Positions 12,561-24,482 of a stretch of 64,000 nt of DNA are shown in pieces. The notes beneath the pieces were generated by a model. It searched no databases. It saw nothing but the letters and a program-made list of their open reading frames with translations, and was not told the origin of the DNA. A program made the translations under genes and the position numbers. Origin of the DNA: Gibbula magus (taxonomy: Eukaryota; Mollusca; Gastropoda; Trochida; Trochidae); the NCBI GenBank assembly GCA_936450465.1, contig OW388304.1, positions 8,624,700 to 8,688,699 on the forward strand. The letters are read 5' to 3'. Position 1 is the first letter of the stretch, and each line of letters starts with the position of its first letter.

Positions 12561-14090
12561 CTAGCGGTTGGTACTATCTGAATTAGCAACTACATGTAGT
12601 ACCAGTCAAGGCATGTTTGTCTAACTGATACTCATATTTTTGTGACCTTGGCTTTATGATACATACCTGCAAAAGGCTCAGCTACAAAGCCAATTGCTAT
12701 ATTTCTATGTATTTTCAGTCATAGGTAATAAAGTCCAGGTGATCATGAGCTACAGGGCTCATTGCATTATTCTCTATTTATCAAGTAAATTTACAGATAT
12801 CTGTAAATATCTTTATAGTTTTTTTTTACCAGAGGAACTTTAAGCACTAAATAATTATTGCCTTCAAATTAAACAGTAAGACATGATCATCGATACATAC
12901 CATTGTCTTCTCAAATTGTCAATACCGTATATTATCACTTTATAATAAATACTGCATAACATTATATAAAATCTACATAATAAAATTGTCTTTGGCTTGG
13001 AATTTGAATGTTTCTGACACAAACATATTCATATAAACAAAGTCTTGTTTTTTAATACCTGCAACATTTAATTGACTGTTAACATTTATCACCGGAAAAA
13101 AAGATGTAAAATACGAGAAAAAAAGATTTTGCTGATTTTAAAATTCAGATCAAAAATAATATCCGCCCAACTGCATGGTCGATAATTCTTGGGGAAATCA
13201 ATGAAACCGCCTACTTGCTAGGCATAATTTGGAAAGATGATACATGGCCATATGCTCATTATGACTGATTTGTGTCTAATTACCTGTCCCAATTATTGAG
13301 GATTCTGTTTCAGATTCTAATCAAGTTATATGTACATGTACACTTTGTTGTTTTTGTTAAGAAGTTCAGAACATCATTTACGGGTTTGGTGAATAACGAG
13401 TGATATTTCATGTCTTGGACAGCCGTCAGTAATTGAGGAATTACAACGAAAACGCCATTTACGGTTTCTTGATAATGACTTATTTGTAACCTGTAGTGTA
13501 TAAGGACAAAGGCAGTATATGAACTTGATATGTACGGGGACCGCTCACTTGATATCCTCTACAGAACTACACTTACAAACCTCCAGTGACGTCACACCAC
13601 TATACTGTCTATAACATTATACTCAATAATTCCTATGTGGATGTATTATCGGGATTCTAACGTAATTTCCCTCTATATTAGGGCAATTATCTTAATAATG
13701 CCACTCTTCAAATAATAATACTGAGATATTAAGTTTAAGATGAAATTGAGTGTATGTTGTGTCTAACTCTATTGAGAAAACAACTGTTAATTCAAACATC
13801 AATATCCAAATGTTTTTGCAATAACCCGTCTGGATCCCGAAACCTCCATACTCCTGCACACCAAGCGCAGCGGTGATATCACTGTGCTACAGGGACTAGG
13901 CTGATGAGGTTGTTTCCTAAGTTTCCTTTATACCATACTACCTTTCGCCAAAAGGGGATATTTTACGGACGACTCCTTTACTTTTTCGCACTATCAATTA
14001 GAATAGATTAAACATCAAATTTAACTACGGGGTCGGTTTGTAGGCTTAACGCCCCTACTGTTTATCCCTCGGGTTGCGGGTGTAAAATCT
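12561..14090. other. Unassigned AT-rich intergenic DNA
   Basis: No convincing frame, RNA gene or element was seen in these 1.5 kb. Confidence 0.4.
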
Positions 14091-14560
14091 CATAAACACC
14101 CTTTGGCATGTTTTCTCCTATACGTATTGGTGGTCATTTCTTGGATTATAACACTGCAGCTGATTGCAATAGGTATAATATGTTCTAAGTTAAAACCCCG
14201 GGTGAAACCAAAGGGTGTTTATGTGGTGACGCAGGCCGCCTTTCTGTCCGTCTGTCCATCCTCAAGAGGGTTCATATGTTCTGAAATCAACTCCTCTCAC
14301 AGTTTTAGATTTATCTTTCTGAAACTTTACACATGGTTTTGATATACATCGGGGATAAGCATGTGCTTTTTGGGGACAATCAGATTCATATTTCCTGAGT
14401 TATGGCCCTTGACTTAAAACGCTAGGCTCTCCGATTTCAGATGTTAATCTAATCTTTCGTAAATTACACTTACCTTTACTATTTAGAGGAATATTTGTGC
14501 ATCTGAAAGACAAACCCCAGAGGTTCGTGTGCTCTCAGGGCACTCTTGTCGTATATTTTC
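14091..14560. repeat. CCGTCTGTCC-type interspersed repeat with a perfect 16 bp inverted repeat
   Basis: 'cataaacaccctttgg' at 14091-14106 is the exact reverse complement of 14208-14223. Beyond it come 'gtccgtctgtcc', 'tctttctgaaact' and 'gagttatggcccttgac', phrases of the same flavour as the other CCGTCC repeats in the window. The 79-codon frame at 14103-14342 spans this repeat and is not a gene. Confidence 0.5.
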
Positions 14561-17500
14561 TTCAGAAAGTCACATATTGTATTCAACGTTTTCTCAGCTT
14601 GTTGAGCAATGTTCGCTATTTCCTTTATTCAGGCAAATGTTAAGGTAGTATAAACTTAATCAGAAATGCAGATAAAGCATATTATTAATCATTTTGCTTT
14701 ACATACAATAAGCGATTTATTTTTGTTTTGATTTTTATCATGCACATGCACCGGCAGTAATCATTGTAAACAACATTTTCAAATTTGTTATACTTTGTTT
14801 TATGCATTCTCGTTGATAATTCGTTCGTTAGAATATCACCACAATAACAGTGTTGTTTTTTAAATATCCAAATAAACTACTGACAATTTCAAAATTATAT
14901 TTTTTTCTTGTACAGACAATTCTAAAATCATAGCTAATACGCAGTTACGATTCTGCAAAAATGTCTTCATTTTCTAAATTATTGTCATCATAATTAGTGA
15001 TCACACTTATATTTCATTTCAATAAGTAACTGACAGATGTGAGTTTAATTTAGGGTTTTGTTCTTCTTATCAATTAGAATATTATATATTACTTTGCCTC
15101 TGGCGTTCATCAGAGCGTTGTTTGAAGTTCAACAATATATAAGTTGATACAGTTCTTGACCCCCAAAAAATCACCAGAACTTCAAAGAGTAGCTAATTGC
15201 TTCAGGCATTTTATGTGAAAGAAACTAAATTGAATTTTCAAACAAAGGTTCAAAAATAAATGTTCAATATACAACTTGTGATGTTTTCTTCATGTTTTGG
15301 AGTTATGTGTCAAATATCTGAAAGATGAGTCAACTGAAAACGCTGACAGTTCATCGATGAGTAGAAAGGGGCTTTGTAGCACTAAGTCCCCAATTTTGAT
15401 TTCCTCTAAAGGATTCAGACTCATTATTATTATTGATTGTTGAAATAGGTTAATACACTACATACATATAGATTATGACATATTTTTGTTTTCACAAATA
15501 TACATGTATGTTAAAAACACATTTTGCTGCTGCTGTGATGTTACAAGTGACAATACAAATCGAACTGTGTGTAATGCTATATACTTGTGACGTCATCCTA
15601 TTGTTCTTTCACTCCGTTATTTTTCAGTAATGGAGAGTTACACATCACATCATACTTTTTAAGTAGAAATGTAATTTCTTTAACTTTCTATATATATGTT
15701 TAGGATATTGAGTTGTTATATGTTTCTCATTTCATGTTCGTAAATGTGAAATGTGTCTCGTTCAGTCAATTGTAAAGTAAATTCAAACAAAGAGATGCAT
15801 CTATAGCATTGGTGAGCTAAACATAATCCTTAAGGTCATCCTCTGGCCGATGTGTGCTCCAGCCGTCTAGAATATTAAGACAAATATTACAATCATACAG
15901 TATATGGAATAAAAACTATGACATTGATGTAATTCTTCGATCGTGGTTGTCAGTTTGGTATTATCTAATCGATTTTCATTCTGCAAGACAAAATTGCCTT
16001 GTTATTCAGGAGAACAACTTTTTTGTATAAACACTTGCAATGAAAACAAATTTATTCTGTATCTGCATGGCTTCCGAAAGAAACCAATATCATATACGCA
16101 GTATGCAAACATGTACAGTTGTAGCATTTCAGAATCAACTGTCGATTTCAGCACTCTAAGTGTACTCGAACATAAATAAAAGTATCCTACTCTGATGCAT
16201 GGAATTGTTGGTACATATGCCTATCAACGTCATTACAAATTGACTTTCTCCGGCAGCAGTATTTCGTTTTTTACTTTATTGATATGTGGTGACGTGTTTT
16301 GCTCGTTAGTGTACTGTAGGCGAGATAGGAGATACGTCTAGGAGATATATGTTAATTGCAGCTGCTTTCCTCTAATGACCCTTTCTGTTAGATTCCAGTA
16401 TAAGTTCATCAATCTACTGTCTACCAAATTAAGGGTTTGAAACAAAGCAAAGGCACATTATGGTGAAAATAACAGTCTGACAGTCGTTGATAATCAAACA
16501 TGCCAAAGGTTATCGCACTTCTCTCTACATCTATCATTCAGCAATTAGATTGTTTAAATGTTTCAAATCCACGATAAGTGCCTTCAAGCTCTATGCAAAT
16601 GTATTGTATTGGCAGGGTGTTTCTGTATCGTTGATACTGACTATACATAGATATATAGTCGTAAAACCCTTATTTCCCCTCAGCTGATTAAGAACTGTAT
16701 GTGTATTCACATGCTGTATCGTTACCAATATTATGCGCCTTAAACCATATTGATTTATGAAAAAAACTAGTTTAATATATAAAGCCCGTATGTTTAAAAT
16801 CTTTGACCACGTGTCACCTAGGGCCATGCTCGAAGTTTATATAAATTTTGTATTTGTAATGCATAAAAAAGCTAAGTAGATCTGATCGCTTTAACAGATG
16901 AACCAGCACAAGACACATTATGTCCTTGAACAGCAATAACAGTCAGGACAAAAATCTAGTTCTACACGGGCTTGTCTTAAAATTATCAAAATGTATGGAT
17001 TCAACATCAATTATTTGCAAAGACAAACAAAAGCAAAACCCTGTGGTACCATCCTTATTGCCTATTTTTAACTCTTTGTGTTCGTATTTCACCGATGGTG
17101 AAAGCAAAGTCCAAACTCCAATCGATATGCTTTAGAAAGCTGGAATTTAAGACTGTTATATCCCATAAGCTGATCCGTTGGATCAATGAAAATAGGATTG
17201 AGAGTATTAAGACGTTAGCCTACTGGTAACCCCAGGAATGGTTTTGGCTACCAATAATATATTATGGTTCCTGGTTCCATCAAACTAACTTGTAAATTCA
17301 TAAGACATTTCATTCTTCCCTGCGATTAATGAAGAAATGAGCGTGATACATTTACATTCATTCAAATAAGCATTTTAACGAATTACAAAACAACAGAAAC
17401 ATGTTTTCCTCAATCTCCAGTTCTAATACCCCTATTACACAACAGAATTAATATGATATTTTAGATTTTTACAATCTCAGCAAAAATAACTTTTAGAGTT

Positions 17501-17690
17501 TGTCTTAGTTGTGCATAAGTCCGTTTTCACAATTAAAAATCATTGCCCAAAATAATAAATGTCAAATGAATAAACGGTTATCCAGTTATAACTAGATTAG
17601 CGTTTGCGGGCCTTTCCCTGTTCCGCCTTCTCGTCAGCATCAATAAAATGGGAATTCTTTTTAACAATTTTTTTTCATTATTCGAGTTAT
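14561..17690. other. Unassigned AT-rich intergenic DNA (3.1 kb)
   Basis: Several short frames (15943-16179, 16487-16687, 16920-17135) with no domain, no codon signal and no splice context. Phrases around 15020-15060 ('gtgagtttaatttaggg') recur at 30488-30503, a faint dispersed repeat. Nothing else. Confidence 0.4.
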
Positions 17691-18260
17691 TACTAATCAT
17701 CACTGGGGTCACTTTTCACAAGTTTGTTCTTAAAACCTATTTCCTCTTTCAAAATTTTATCAAAGGATTAACGTGGCCTTAACCAATATCTCATGACCTT
17801 GACCTTTGACCTTCAAGGTCACACCATCAATGAACACTTTTCATAGCGTATAAGAACATGCAATGACTCAAAGTGTTTTATAGTTAAAATACGGCATATT
17901 CACAAAAGCATGCTTAAGTTTTGACGTCACTGTGACCTTGACCTTTAACAGATTTTAGCGAAAACGTTTTCAAATCTTGGTCTTTCTCCATAGTTCAAAT
18001 AGCCCAATAGCACAAACAAAGTTTGAAGTTATCGTGTTTACAAGGATTTTGTTAAGAGATTTCAGAACTTGTGACATTGACCTTTGACCTTGAATATGAA
18101 CATGTCAAACAAATTCCCCAGGGGCATAAGTAAGAAGTTATGTATATGAGTTCTAAAAACCTTCTTGGAAAAAAAGGACAAAACGCGCGGGCGGCGGCGT
18201 TGGCGGCGATGGAAACTGCGCAAAAACTAAAGAATAAGTCGGAGCTGTTAATTACCAATA
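17690..18260. repeat. Repeat stretch rich in TGACCT/AGGTCA half sites
   Basis: Reads as a decayed interspersed repeat: 'gtcacttttcacaag', 'tcatgaccttgacctttgacc', 'aagtttgaagtt', and a G+C-rich tail 'gcgcgggcggcggcg'. Half sites TGACCT lie at 17794, 17800, 17807 and inverted AGGTCA at 17816; again at 17933 and 17939; and at 18078 and 18085. A perfect TGACGTCA lies at 17922-17929. These are sequence facts; any regulatory use is inference. Confidence 0.5.
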
Positions 18261-19896
18261 TTATGACAGTTGCGTGTTGCTTTCCTTATTAAGATATGTA
18301 CGGCGTTGAAATTGACCAGTTCATTTATTAATTGCGGTCTTTTAAAGTATTTTGCAGTTCACACTAATGCGATAATTGTAAGCTACTACACAGTCAAAGT
18401 TGATGTATTTACTTACTTGTTCGTAAAGACCTATTGGTTGCTTTAAGTGAGCCATTGGTTGATATAACATCTTATGAATGATACCATCTGACAGCCGATT
18501 CCTGATACACGTGGCTCAAAAGCCATACTAGTCAATTGTGCCTTCTGATGATAATGTAATAACAAAGTTAATATTTTAACACTGAAAATCAATTACAACC
18601 TTTGTCGACCTTGACTTATTGCCAAGCATTAATCAGACAGTGACCTAATGTAACACACTGAGACCAAGGAAGGTACTTTTCTTCAAGTTTGTTTTGCAGT
18701 GGAAATTAGCCAGAGGGAATAAACTTATTTGTATAGAATAAACCAATTAGGTTGTCAGATCTTCAGTAGCTAATATATTAATGAGAAAATTCAATCAGTC
18801 GCTGAGGTAGTAAAGTGCACATTGCTTCTGACACAGGAGATATACAAAGTTAATCAATTCTCTTTTCCAGAACCATTTGGTTTTCTTTTGACAAAAGTAG
18901 TTCTATTGTTTCATGATATGTTGTGAAGGTGATTATACATATTTCATTCGTTATTAATAAAGGTTGAATTGAGCGAATAAATATGAAAATTTGCTCAGAA
19001 TTTATATGAAATAGAAATTATTTCATTTATAAACATTAATTTTCCTTGATTTCATGTACCTAAATGCCTTTTACGAATAATGGAAATAATATACTTTTTT
19101 TGCAAGATAATAAAAGTTTAGTATTTATAGTTTTATGATATGTGATTCTTTTCTTTTTAAATAAAGGCTCTATTATCGATTCACGCATATGACGGATATA
19201 TTATCATTATTATTACAATCATACCTCTCGAGTACGTTACTATTAACTATCATTTTAGCTCATAATTTTGCACATTTTGAACCTTATAGTGTATGTTTAA
19301 AGCCTGGTGAGAATAAGGTGATTATAGAGAAACATAACTCTTTATAATATTTAACAGTCAGGCGATGAATGGCACGCATGTAATACACGAAGTGTGATGC
19401 AAATGATACAAAACAATACTAAAGTATATTGTTCCTTGCCCAATTAGGATTCTTAAAAAATAAACTAATCTCTGAAACTTACATTCAATAACATTTTATG
19501 TTACAAGTCATTACAATGAACAACGTTAAAGGTTAATTATTACTTTTAATACCAATGACCTCATTAAATTGCGAACTACATTTGAAATGAAGGACATGAA
19601 TTGCAAAGTAGTGGTCCAGTCCTTAAATAAGTAAACGTTCAGAATGTGAAAATATGAATGACTGTTTTCAGCATAATAGTACGATCCGTGGCTATACATT
19701 CAAGGAGATGTAGTTGCTGTTGATACACTGCGGAGCAAATGTGAACATTTTTCATCAGGGCATTTGATTTGACAAAGTTAGAGTAAAGAGAACATTTTTG
19801 GCAATACTTTGGAAGAGATTCTTGATTACTTTCACATACAAACATTCCACGTGAAACCAGCTCCGGTAACAATTGTCACGTTCTCAACGAGGGGAT
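18261..19896. other. Unassigned AT-rich intergenic DNA
   Basis: No gene or repeat supported. The 77-codon minus frame at 19639-19872 has no recognisable feature. Confidence 0.4.
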
Positions 19897-20065
19897 AAAT
19901 AGAGGATATCTGTCTTTTCTTGACTAATACCATGTTTATCTCATCGAGTGAGGTAGAAAGGTTATATTTTCACGAGTGGCGCAGCCACGAGTGAATATAT
20001 AACTTTTCTACATCACGAGATGAGATAAACATGGTATTTGTCAAGAATTGACGGATATTCTATTT
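19897..20065. repeat. 169 bp imperfect palindrome (cruciform-capable)
   Basis: From AAATAGAGGATATC to GATATTCTATTT the sequence is its own reverse complement with few mismatches. Arms run through 'cttgactaataccatg', 'tttatctcatcgagtgaggt', 'agaaaggttatattttcac' and 'gagtggc', meeting at 'gcgcagcc' around 19977-19985. The stem is over 75 bp with only small interruptions and a minimal loop. It has no coding potential. A related inverted pair, TTTATTATATGA near 20062-20074 and TCATATAATAAA near 20307-20318, frames the DNA just to its right, so the palindrome may be one end of a larger ~0.4 kb element. Confidence 0.8.
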
Positions 20066-20320
20066 ATTATATGATATTATCCATGTAATTGCGTCCGAAA
20101 AGGGTCGTTTTCACGTCAAGCGGCCGCAAGGAACAGCCCGTCACCACAGTAACACTGTGACGTCATAAGCCAAATCGCCGCGCGAGACCATTGTTTTATG
20201 ACATCAAATTATATCAGTCACCGTTCGCAGTGAAAATATAAGTTATTTTCACTGTAGCTTGATAGACAGTTTATTTCACTGATAAATCCCAGTATTTCAC
20301 TGCCCGTCATATAATAAAGA
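20066..20320. repeat. Adjacent inverted-repeat segment with CACTG phrases
   Basis: Bounded by TTTATTATATGA and TCATATAATAAA. Inside are 'gtgaaaatataagttattttcac' (20230-20252; an inverted repeat with arms GTGAAAATA and TATTTTCAC), 'tttatttcactg', and 'cagtatttcactgcccg', plus a locally GC-rich part with GCGGCCGC. It looks like the body of a non-autonomous element joined to the palindrome. Confidence 0.5.
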
Positions 20321-21252
20321 ATGTTACCAAATTTACAACAGAGTCAAACACAAAATATATTTGCCGGATAAAACCGGTATCTCCTAAAGAGACCTACACA
20401 ATTTCATTCATAGGAGAATGATAGCTAATATTTTATATCTGTTCAAATACACACAGGGGGCTGAAATTGCTATTTGAAGGGATTTTCTTGAAATAATTTG
20501 GTATTTGAGGTGAAACGTCATGAAATATGGAATTAATATATATATATATAATATAAATAATATACTAGTATTACATGATGTCGGCATAATGCGCCCTCTT
20601 CGACTGTAGGACGTCAAAAAACAAGCAAAAAAAAACCCCAAAACGACGATTTCTTTAAACATGTGTATGAAAAGATCATTATTGTAAATTTCAAGCTCAC
20701 GACCTCTAAAGACATTATGTAACTCGTATTTCAGTTGTGTGTATCGCTCGTGGATAGAAATATTATCTTGTATTTTGCATGATATCATTATTTTGCCCCT
20801 GTGTGTGTGTGTATAACTTGCCTTGAAGAAGGAACTACGCTACTGTATAAAGAATAATTGAAACGTTGTACATGTCACTATGTGAGTTTCACCATCATCA
20901 TTTCTCAATTTTACAATACCATTTCCTAAGGTCAGGTAGACATACATGAACTACTGGCAGCTGTAATGGGAGAATAATGGGAGCGCCGCTGCGCCTTAAG
21001 TATAAAAGTGAACTGCAGTGAAAAGTTTGTTAATTTGAAACACGAGAAAAAAACATCTATATCAAACACAAATGAGGAAACTCAATATCTCGAAAGCAAC
21101 ATTGAAGTCTCCCAATAACTTTATTGGAAGGCTTTTGTTTGAATAATGGCCATATACAAAACATTAATTTTAGGTTATGTTTTACTCGTATGAAGGTGTT
21201 ACCTTAGAATGATATTGTATGTACACATAATATGCGAATATCATTGTTAGGT
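20321..21252. other. Unassigned stretch with a short TA run
   Basis: (TA)n near 20535-20552. The 126-codon minus frame at 20408-20788 crosses this TA run and has no domain; I do not call it a gene. Confidence 0.4.
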
Positions 21253-21490
21253 CTTCAAGACGTTGTTATTGCTCCGGTGTTTATTGTACTGTTCATGTAC
21301 GGAAAAATAGGTGGAGTAAGGGTTGACCCGATTTGTATGTAATTTTTAGGGACCTCTCGCAGGTAAAAGAAACCGAATTCGGATTTTCGATCCCTTTTGA
21401 GAGTTAAGTCACAACTTCGCATCTTAATATCTCGTTATTTACTTAAGATAAGTTCACCTTCCCTAAAATTTGGGTAACAACATTCGTCAT
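21253..21490 (-). mobile_element. Partial GGTCTTC hairpin element, minus strand
   Basis: 'aggtcttcaagacgttgttattg' begins here; reversed, it is the right end of the hairpin-ended element (AATAACAA... GTCTTGAAGACCT). Downstream phrases such as 'tctcgttatttacttaag' and 'gagagttaagtcacaac' are degenerate. The other end was not found. Confidence 0.45.
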
Positions 21491-21706
21491 CAATTAGGCA
21501 ATAAGCGTTTTGCTTGTAATAATATATTTTTGCTATTTCGAGAAAAAAATGAAACTTTTCGGACATTTCGCGGCAATGAACTTATTTCGAAGTTATTTAT
21601 TGCAATTTGTTCCCCATTGGTTTCTCAATAATTCCATTTGATCTCATTATCATGCAACAGGTGATAGTTGACAAATGGACGCATTTCACAAGACACAGAA
21701 CGTACA

Positions 21707-21868
21707 TGTCATGTTCGGAGCTCATTCAACATGCTTCCTGTACATAGAGCGTGTAGAACAGAATGTCATGTTCGGAGCTCATTCAACATGCTCCCTGTAC
21801 ATAGAGCGTGTAGAACAGAATGTCATGTTCGGAGCTCATTCAACATGCTTCCTGTACATAGAGCGTGT
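21707..21868. repeat. Three tandem copies of a 57 bp unit
   Basis: Units begin TGTCATGTTCGGAGCTC at 21707, 21764 and 21821 and are nearly identical (one substitution noticed, 'cttcc' to 'ctccc'). 57 is a multiple of three, so all three units stay open in two overlapping frames, which accounts for the 72- and 81-codon frames. No upstream or downstream coding context supports a protein. Confidence 0.85.
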
Positions 21869-22390
21869 GTGTATATACCTCCCTAGCTCATCTCCAACAT
21901 TGTTACGCTGCCTGGAGTGAAACGAAGTGGAGTCATTTAGATTCATGAAGACTGTTTTAGAGACACACCAGTCCTTGGTCCTTCTGAAATCCTACTCCTC
22001 TGTGTGTCTTTCTAACTTAAACCATAGTTTGTAAAACCACATGAACCCTTTTTCTTGACTTGTACTTCGATTTCCTCTTTCTTTCTGTTTTTTTCTCTCA
22101 CAACATTTATTTACTTGACAAGTTGGTATTACAAGGGGTTCTTTATATCAATTGTCACAAAAAGGGTAATCTTATCTGAATGAAATGCGTCTGATAAATG
22201 TTAAGTATTGGATAAATGCTTCATTATCAGTTTTCCACTGCAAAGGAATGTGATTGGAGGGGAGGGGGTATTTTCTGGATGAATGCTTGGTAAAGTAGGG
22301 TTTGTTTGATCAAAACGTAACGTCGTGTAGTAAATTAATGTAATGCTATGACAGTCCTAGTAATATTTGGGATAATACTATCTAGTCTAA
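21869..22390. other. Unassigned stretch
   Basis: AT-rich with pyrimidine runs (22060-22100); nothing recognised. Confidence 0.4.
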
Positions 22391-22725
22391 TTGTTGTACT
22401 TTTTCCGGGGACAAGTCGATTGCCCTGGGAGTCACAGACCACCAACACCAACGACTGTACAATCACCCATTCGGTTGCCCACCGTGCCTTCAAATAAAAC
22501 CTATCTGGCTCAAGAGAACATCATTATTCTTTCATGGCAATTGAGATCACCTCATATCAGCCGTATAGAACAACTATTGGATTTTCCTGATACTCGTATC
22601 CATGGACGTTAACATCCAACGCCTCCTCATATGGGCCCTATATTGCAACGAATCCCACCTGAAATAAACCATTGACTTCTCCAATCTCTTCCGATGAAGA
22701 GTCGGCAGCGTTAGCAGCATGCATA
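22391..22725 (+). pseudogene. Tc1/mariner-like transposase, C-terminal relic
   Basis: A decayed end of a Tc1-like transposase. Near 22496-22612 one frame reads YLAQENIIILSW, then LRSPHISRIEQLLDF and DTRIHGR. This is the characteristic end of the Tc1 DDE domain, where the family has W-P-A-x-S-P-D-L-x-P-I-E-x-x-W-D; here the aspartate is H and the catalytic-region glutamate survives in RIEQ. After a TAA at 22610 the same frame continues with ILQRIPPEINH, a stop, and LLQSLPMKSRQR, matching the family's closing I-P-x-x-x-I-x-x-L-I-x-S-M-x-x-R pattern. Several stops make it dead. The N-terminal half is not upstream; a Tc1-like N-terminal half lies 0.9 kb away in the opposite direction. Confidence 0.7.
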
Positions 22726-23540
22726 TGTGTGCCGAGACATGTCAATAGATATTTCATATAAATTATGTTTTGGTATTAGATGAAAATATCTCGAAGACAA
22801 GACGTGCCCAAACATATTTTTGAATTATGAGGCAGGCGATACTGATTATTGCATAACTCATACCCTTGGAAGCCTTGCAAGCTCAGTTCTCTACACTGCT
22901 ACAGTCTGTGGGCGGATGGCTTGTCATGTCTGAATAGAAGAATGAATGTAAAGAATGTTGAGGATATAATGATACCAGTATATAGTGATACCAAGGATTC
23001 CGTCCGTCCATCCTTCCGACAGAAGACATTTTTATCTGACCGATTACAAACTACCCGTCCGATTCATTCCAAACTTTGCATAACTCTTTTACACTACTAG
23101 CAGAGGCGAGATGCCGAAATACAAGCAATTTTGTGACTTTTTAAATTTGATTTACGAATATCTGTATTTTGTATTTAGTCATTTTCTGAGATCTTAATGT
23201 GTGTGACCGATTACGGTAACATTATTCATCTATCACGCCACTATGAGAGATGCAGTGTCGAATTATAGGCAAATCCGTGAATTAAAATGTTAAAAAATAA
23301 TAATTTCTGTATGTTCTACAAAGTCGTATCAGATATACATATCTACTACTATAATGATAATATCCTGAGATGCAGTGAAAACGCACCACCGACTTTGATT
23401 GAATGTCCTGGCGAGACATTATGTTATTCAAATCTTATTTGTGGCATGGTTGTAGGCCAGCTAATTACCAATGGCAGAAAAGCAACAACAACACAAAGAG
23501 ACTATAAAAACTCTTATTAAAGTAACACACCAGCACTAGG
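22726..23540. other. Unassigned stretch between two Tc1-like relics
   Basis: Contains a small CCGTCC piece at 23000-23060 ('gtccgtccatccttccgac') like the edges of the other CCGTCC repeats. No gene. Confidence 0.4.
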
Positions 23541-23544
23541 GATA

Positions 23545-23870
23545 CAATGTGAAAAGCACGACTGAGCGTAGTTGGCGACGAACAGTGTCCGTGCTGATGT
23601 TCTAATGCCTCCCCTCACAGCAGCAACAACATGGGTACCTGGCAATGTACGGTCCTGTAGATGATGTCGCCCAATGTGTCGGTCTTGTCGAGCTGTTGTT
23701 ACACGTTGCTGTTACGGTCAAAGTCGGTCCCTGGTTTACCCTGTTTAATGGAAACCATAGGCCAGTCTCATGATGATCAATTGATGGCATCCAAACCTTT
23801 CGGCAATGGCTATGTTTGGCACTCCTTCCTAAATTAATGCAATGGTGCATTCTCTGTTCTCCGGGGCCAA
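23545..23870 (-). pseudogene. Tc1/mariner-like transposase, N-terminal relic
   Basis: Read on the minus strand over two frames, this shows the paired helix-turn-helix region of a Tc1-like transposase. First comes ENRECTIALI, a stop, EGVPNIAIAERFGCHQ and IMRLAYGF (the family's 'aIgmlqaGmsqreVArrfgvs' helix-turn-helix). After a frameshift comes TTARQDRHIGRHHLQDRTLP and then GIRTSARTL (the family's 'TTprqDRhI' and 'isaqTVRnRL'). The DDE catalytic half does not follow. Local base composition is richer in G+C than its surroundings. It is a dead fragment and could belong to the same original insertion as the C-terminal relic at 22.4 kb if one of them was inverted. Confidence 0.7.
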
Positions 23871-24107
23871 CCTTGACCTACGGCTGTGTCTTAAACAGGA
23901 CAGATCATTCCAATTCAGCCACGTTCACATTTTCGTATTTCGGTAACCTGTTCAGTGATGAGTAACCACGATCACATAAACACCACTTGTACATCTTATT
24001 GCAGTGATTTGACGTACTACAATCGAATTAGCAAGATAGGTGTACAGGAATTGGACGGTTTTCAAAATATACACATTTTCAAGTTGGTGCGCTTTCAGTG
24101 CATCTCA

Positions 24108-24108
<1 letters not shown>

Positions 24109-24164
<56 letters not shown>
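24109..24164. repeat. (TA)n microsatellite
   Basis: About 28 uninterrupted TA units, which also generate two artificial frames rich in tyrosine and isoleucine. Confidence 0.95.
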
Positions 24165-24167
<3 letters not shown>

Positions 24168-24482
24168 AGAGGTGCGGTGCGGTGCAGAATTACAAGCGAT
24201 TTAGAGATTTTGTCATGTTATTCATTCTCTTATTTCCTAGTTTTTTTCTTCTGAAATTCTCCCTTCCTTTCCTTCGATATGACTAGAGAGACAAATCTGT
24301 TTTAGATTGAAAACTGATAATTACATCATGCGATATACAAATATATTGATCTAATAAAGCTACATGAAATCATGTCAAACCTATTTTGTAATGATCCATA
24401 CTCGTATTTTTCACCAAATCTTCGCATTACAAATGAAGAGATCTCACAGACCCAGGGGGATAAGTGAGTCACGCTCACTTTT

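Noticed and set aside
21707..21868. CRISPR-like array
   Set aside because: Units are contiguous without spacers, only three copies, and the genome is animal.
23955..24254. 99-codon frame with long alternating tyrosine/isoleucine
   Set aside because: Produced by the (TA)n microsatellite.
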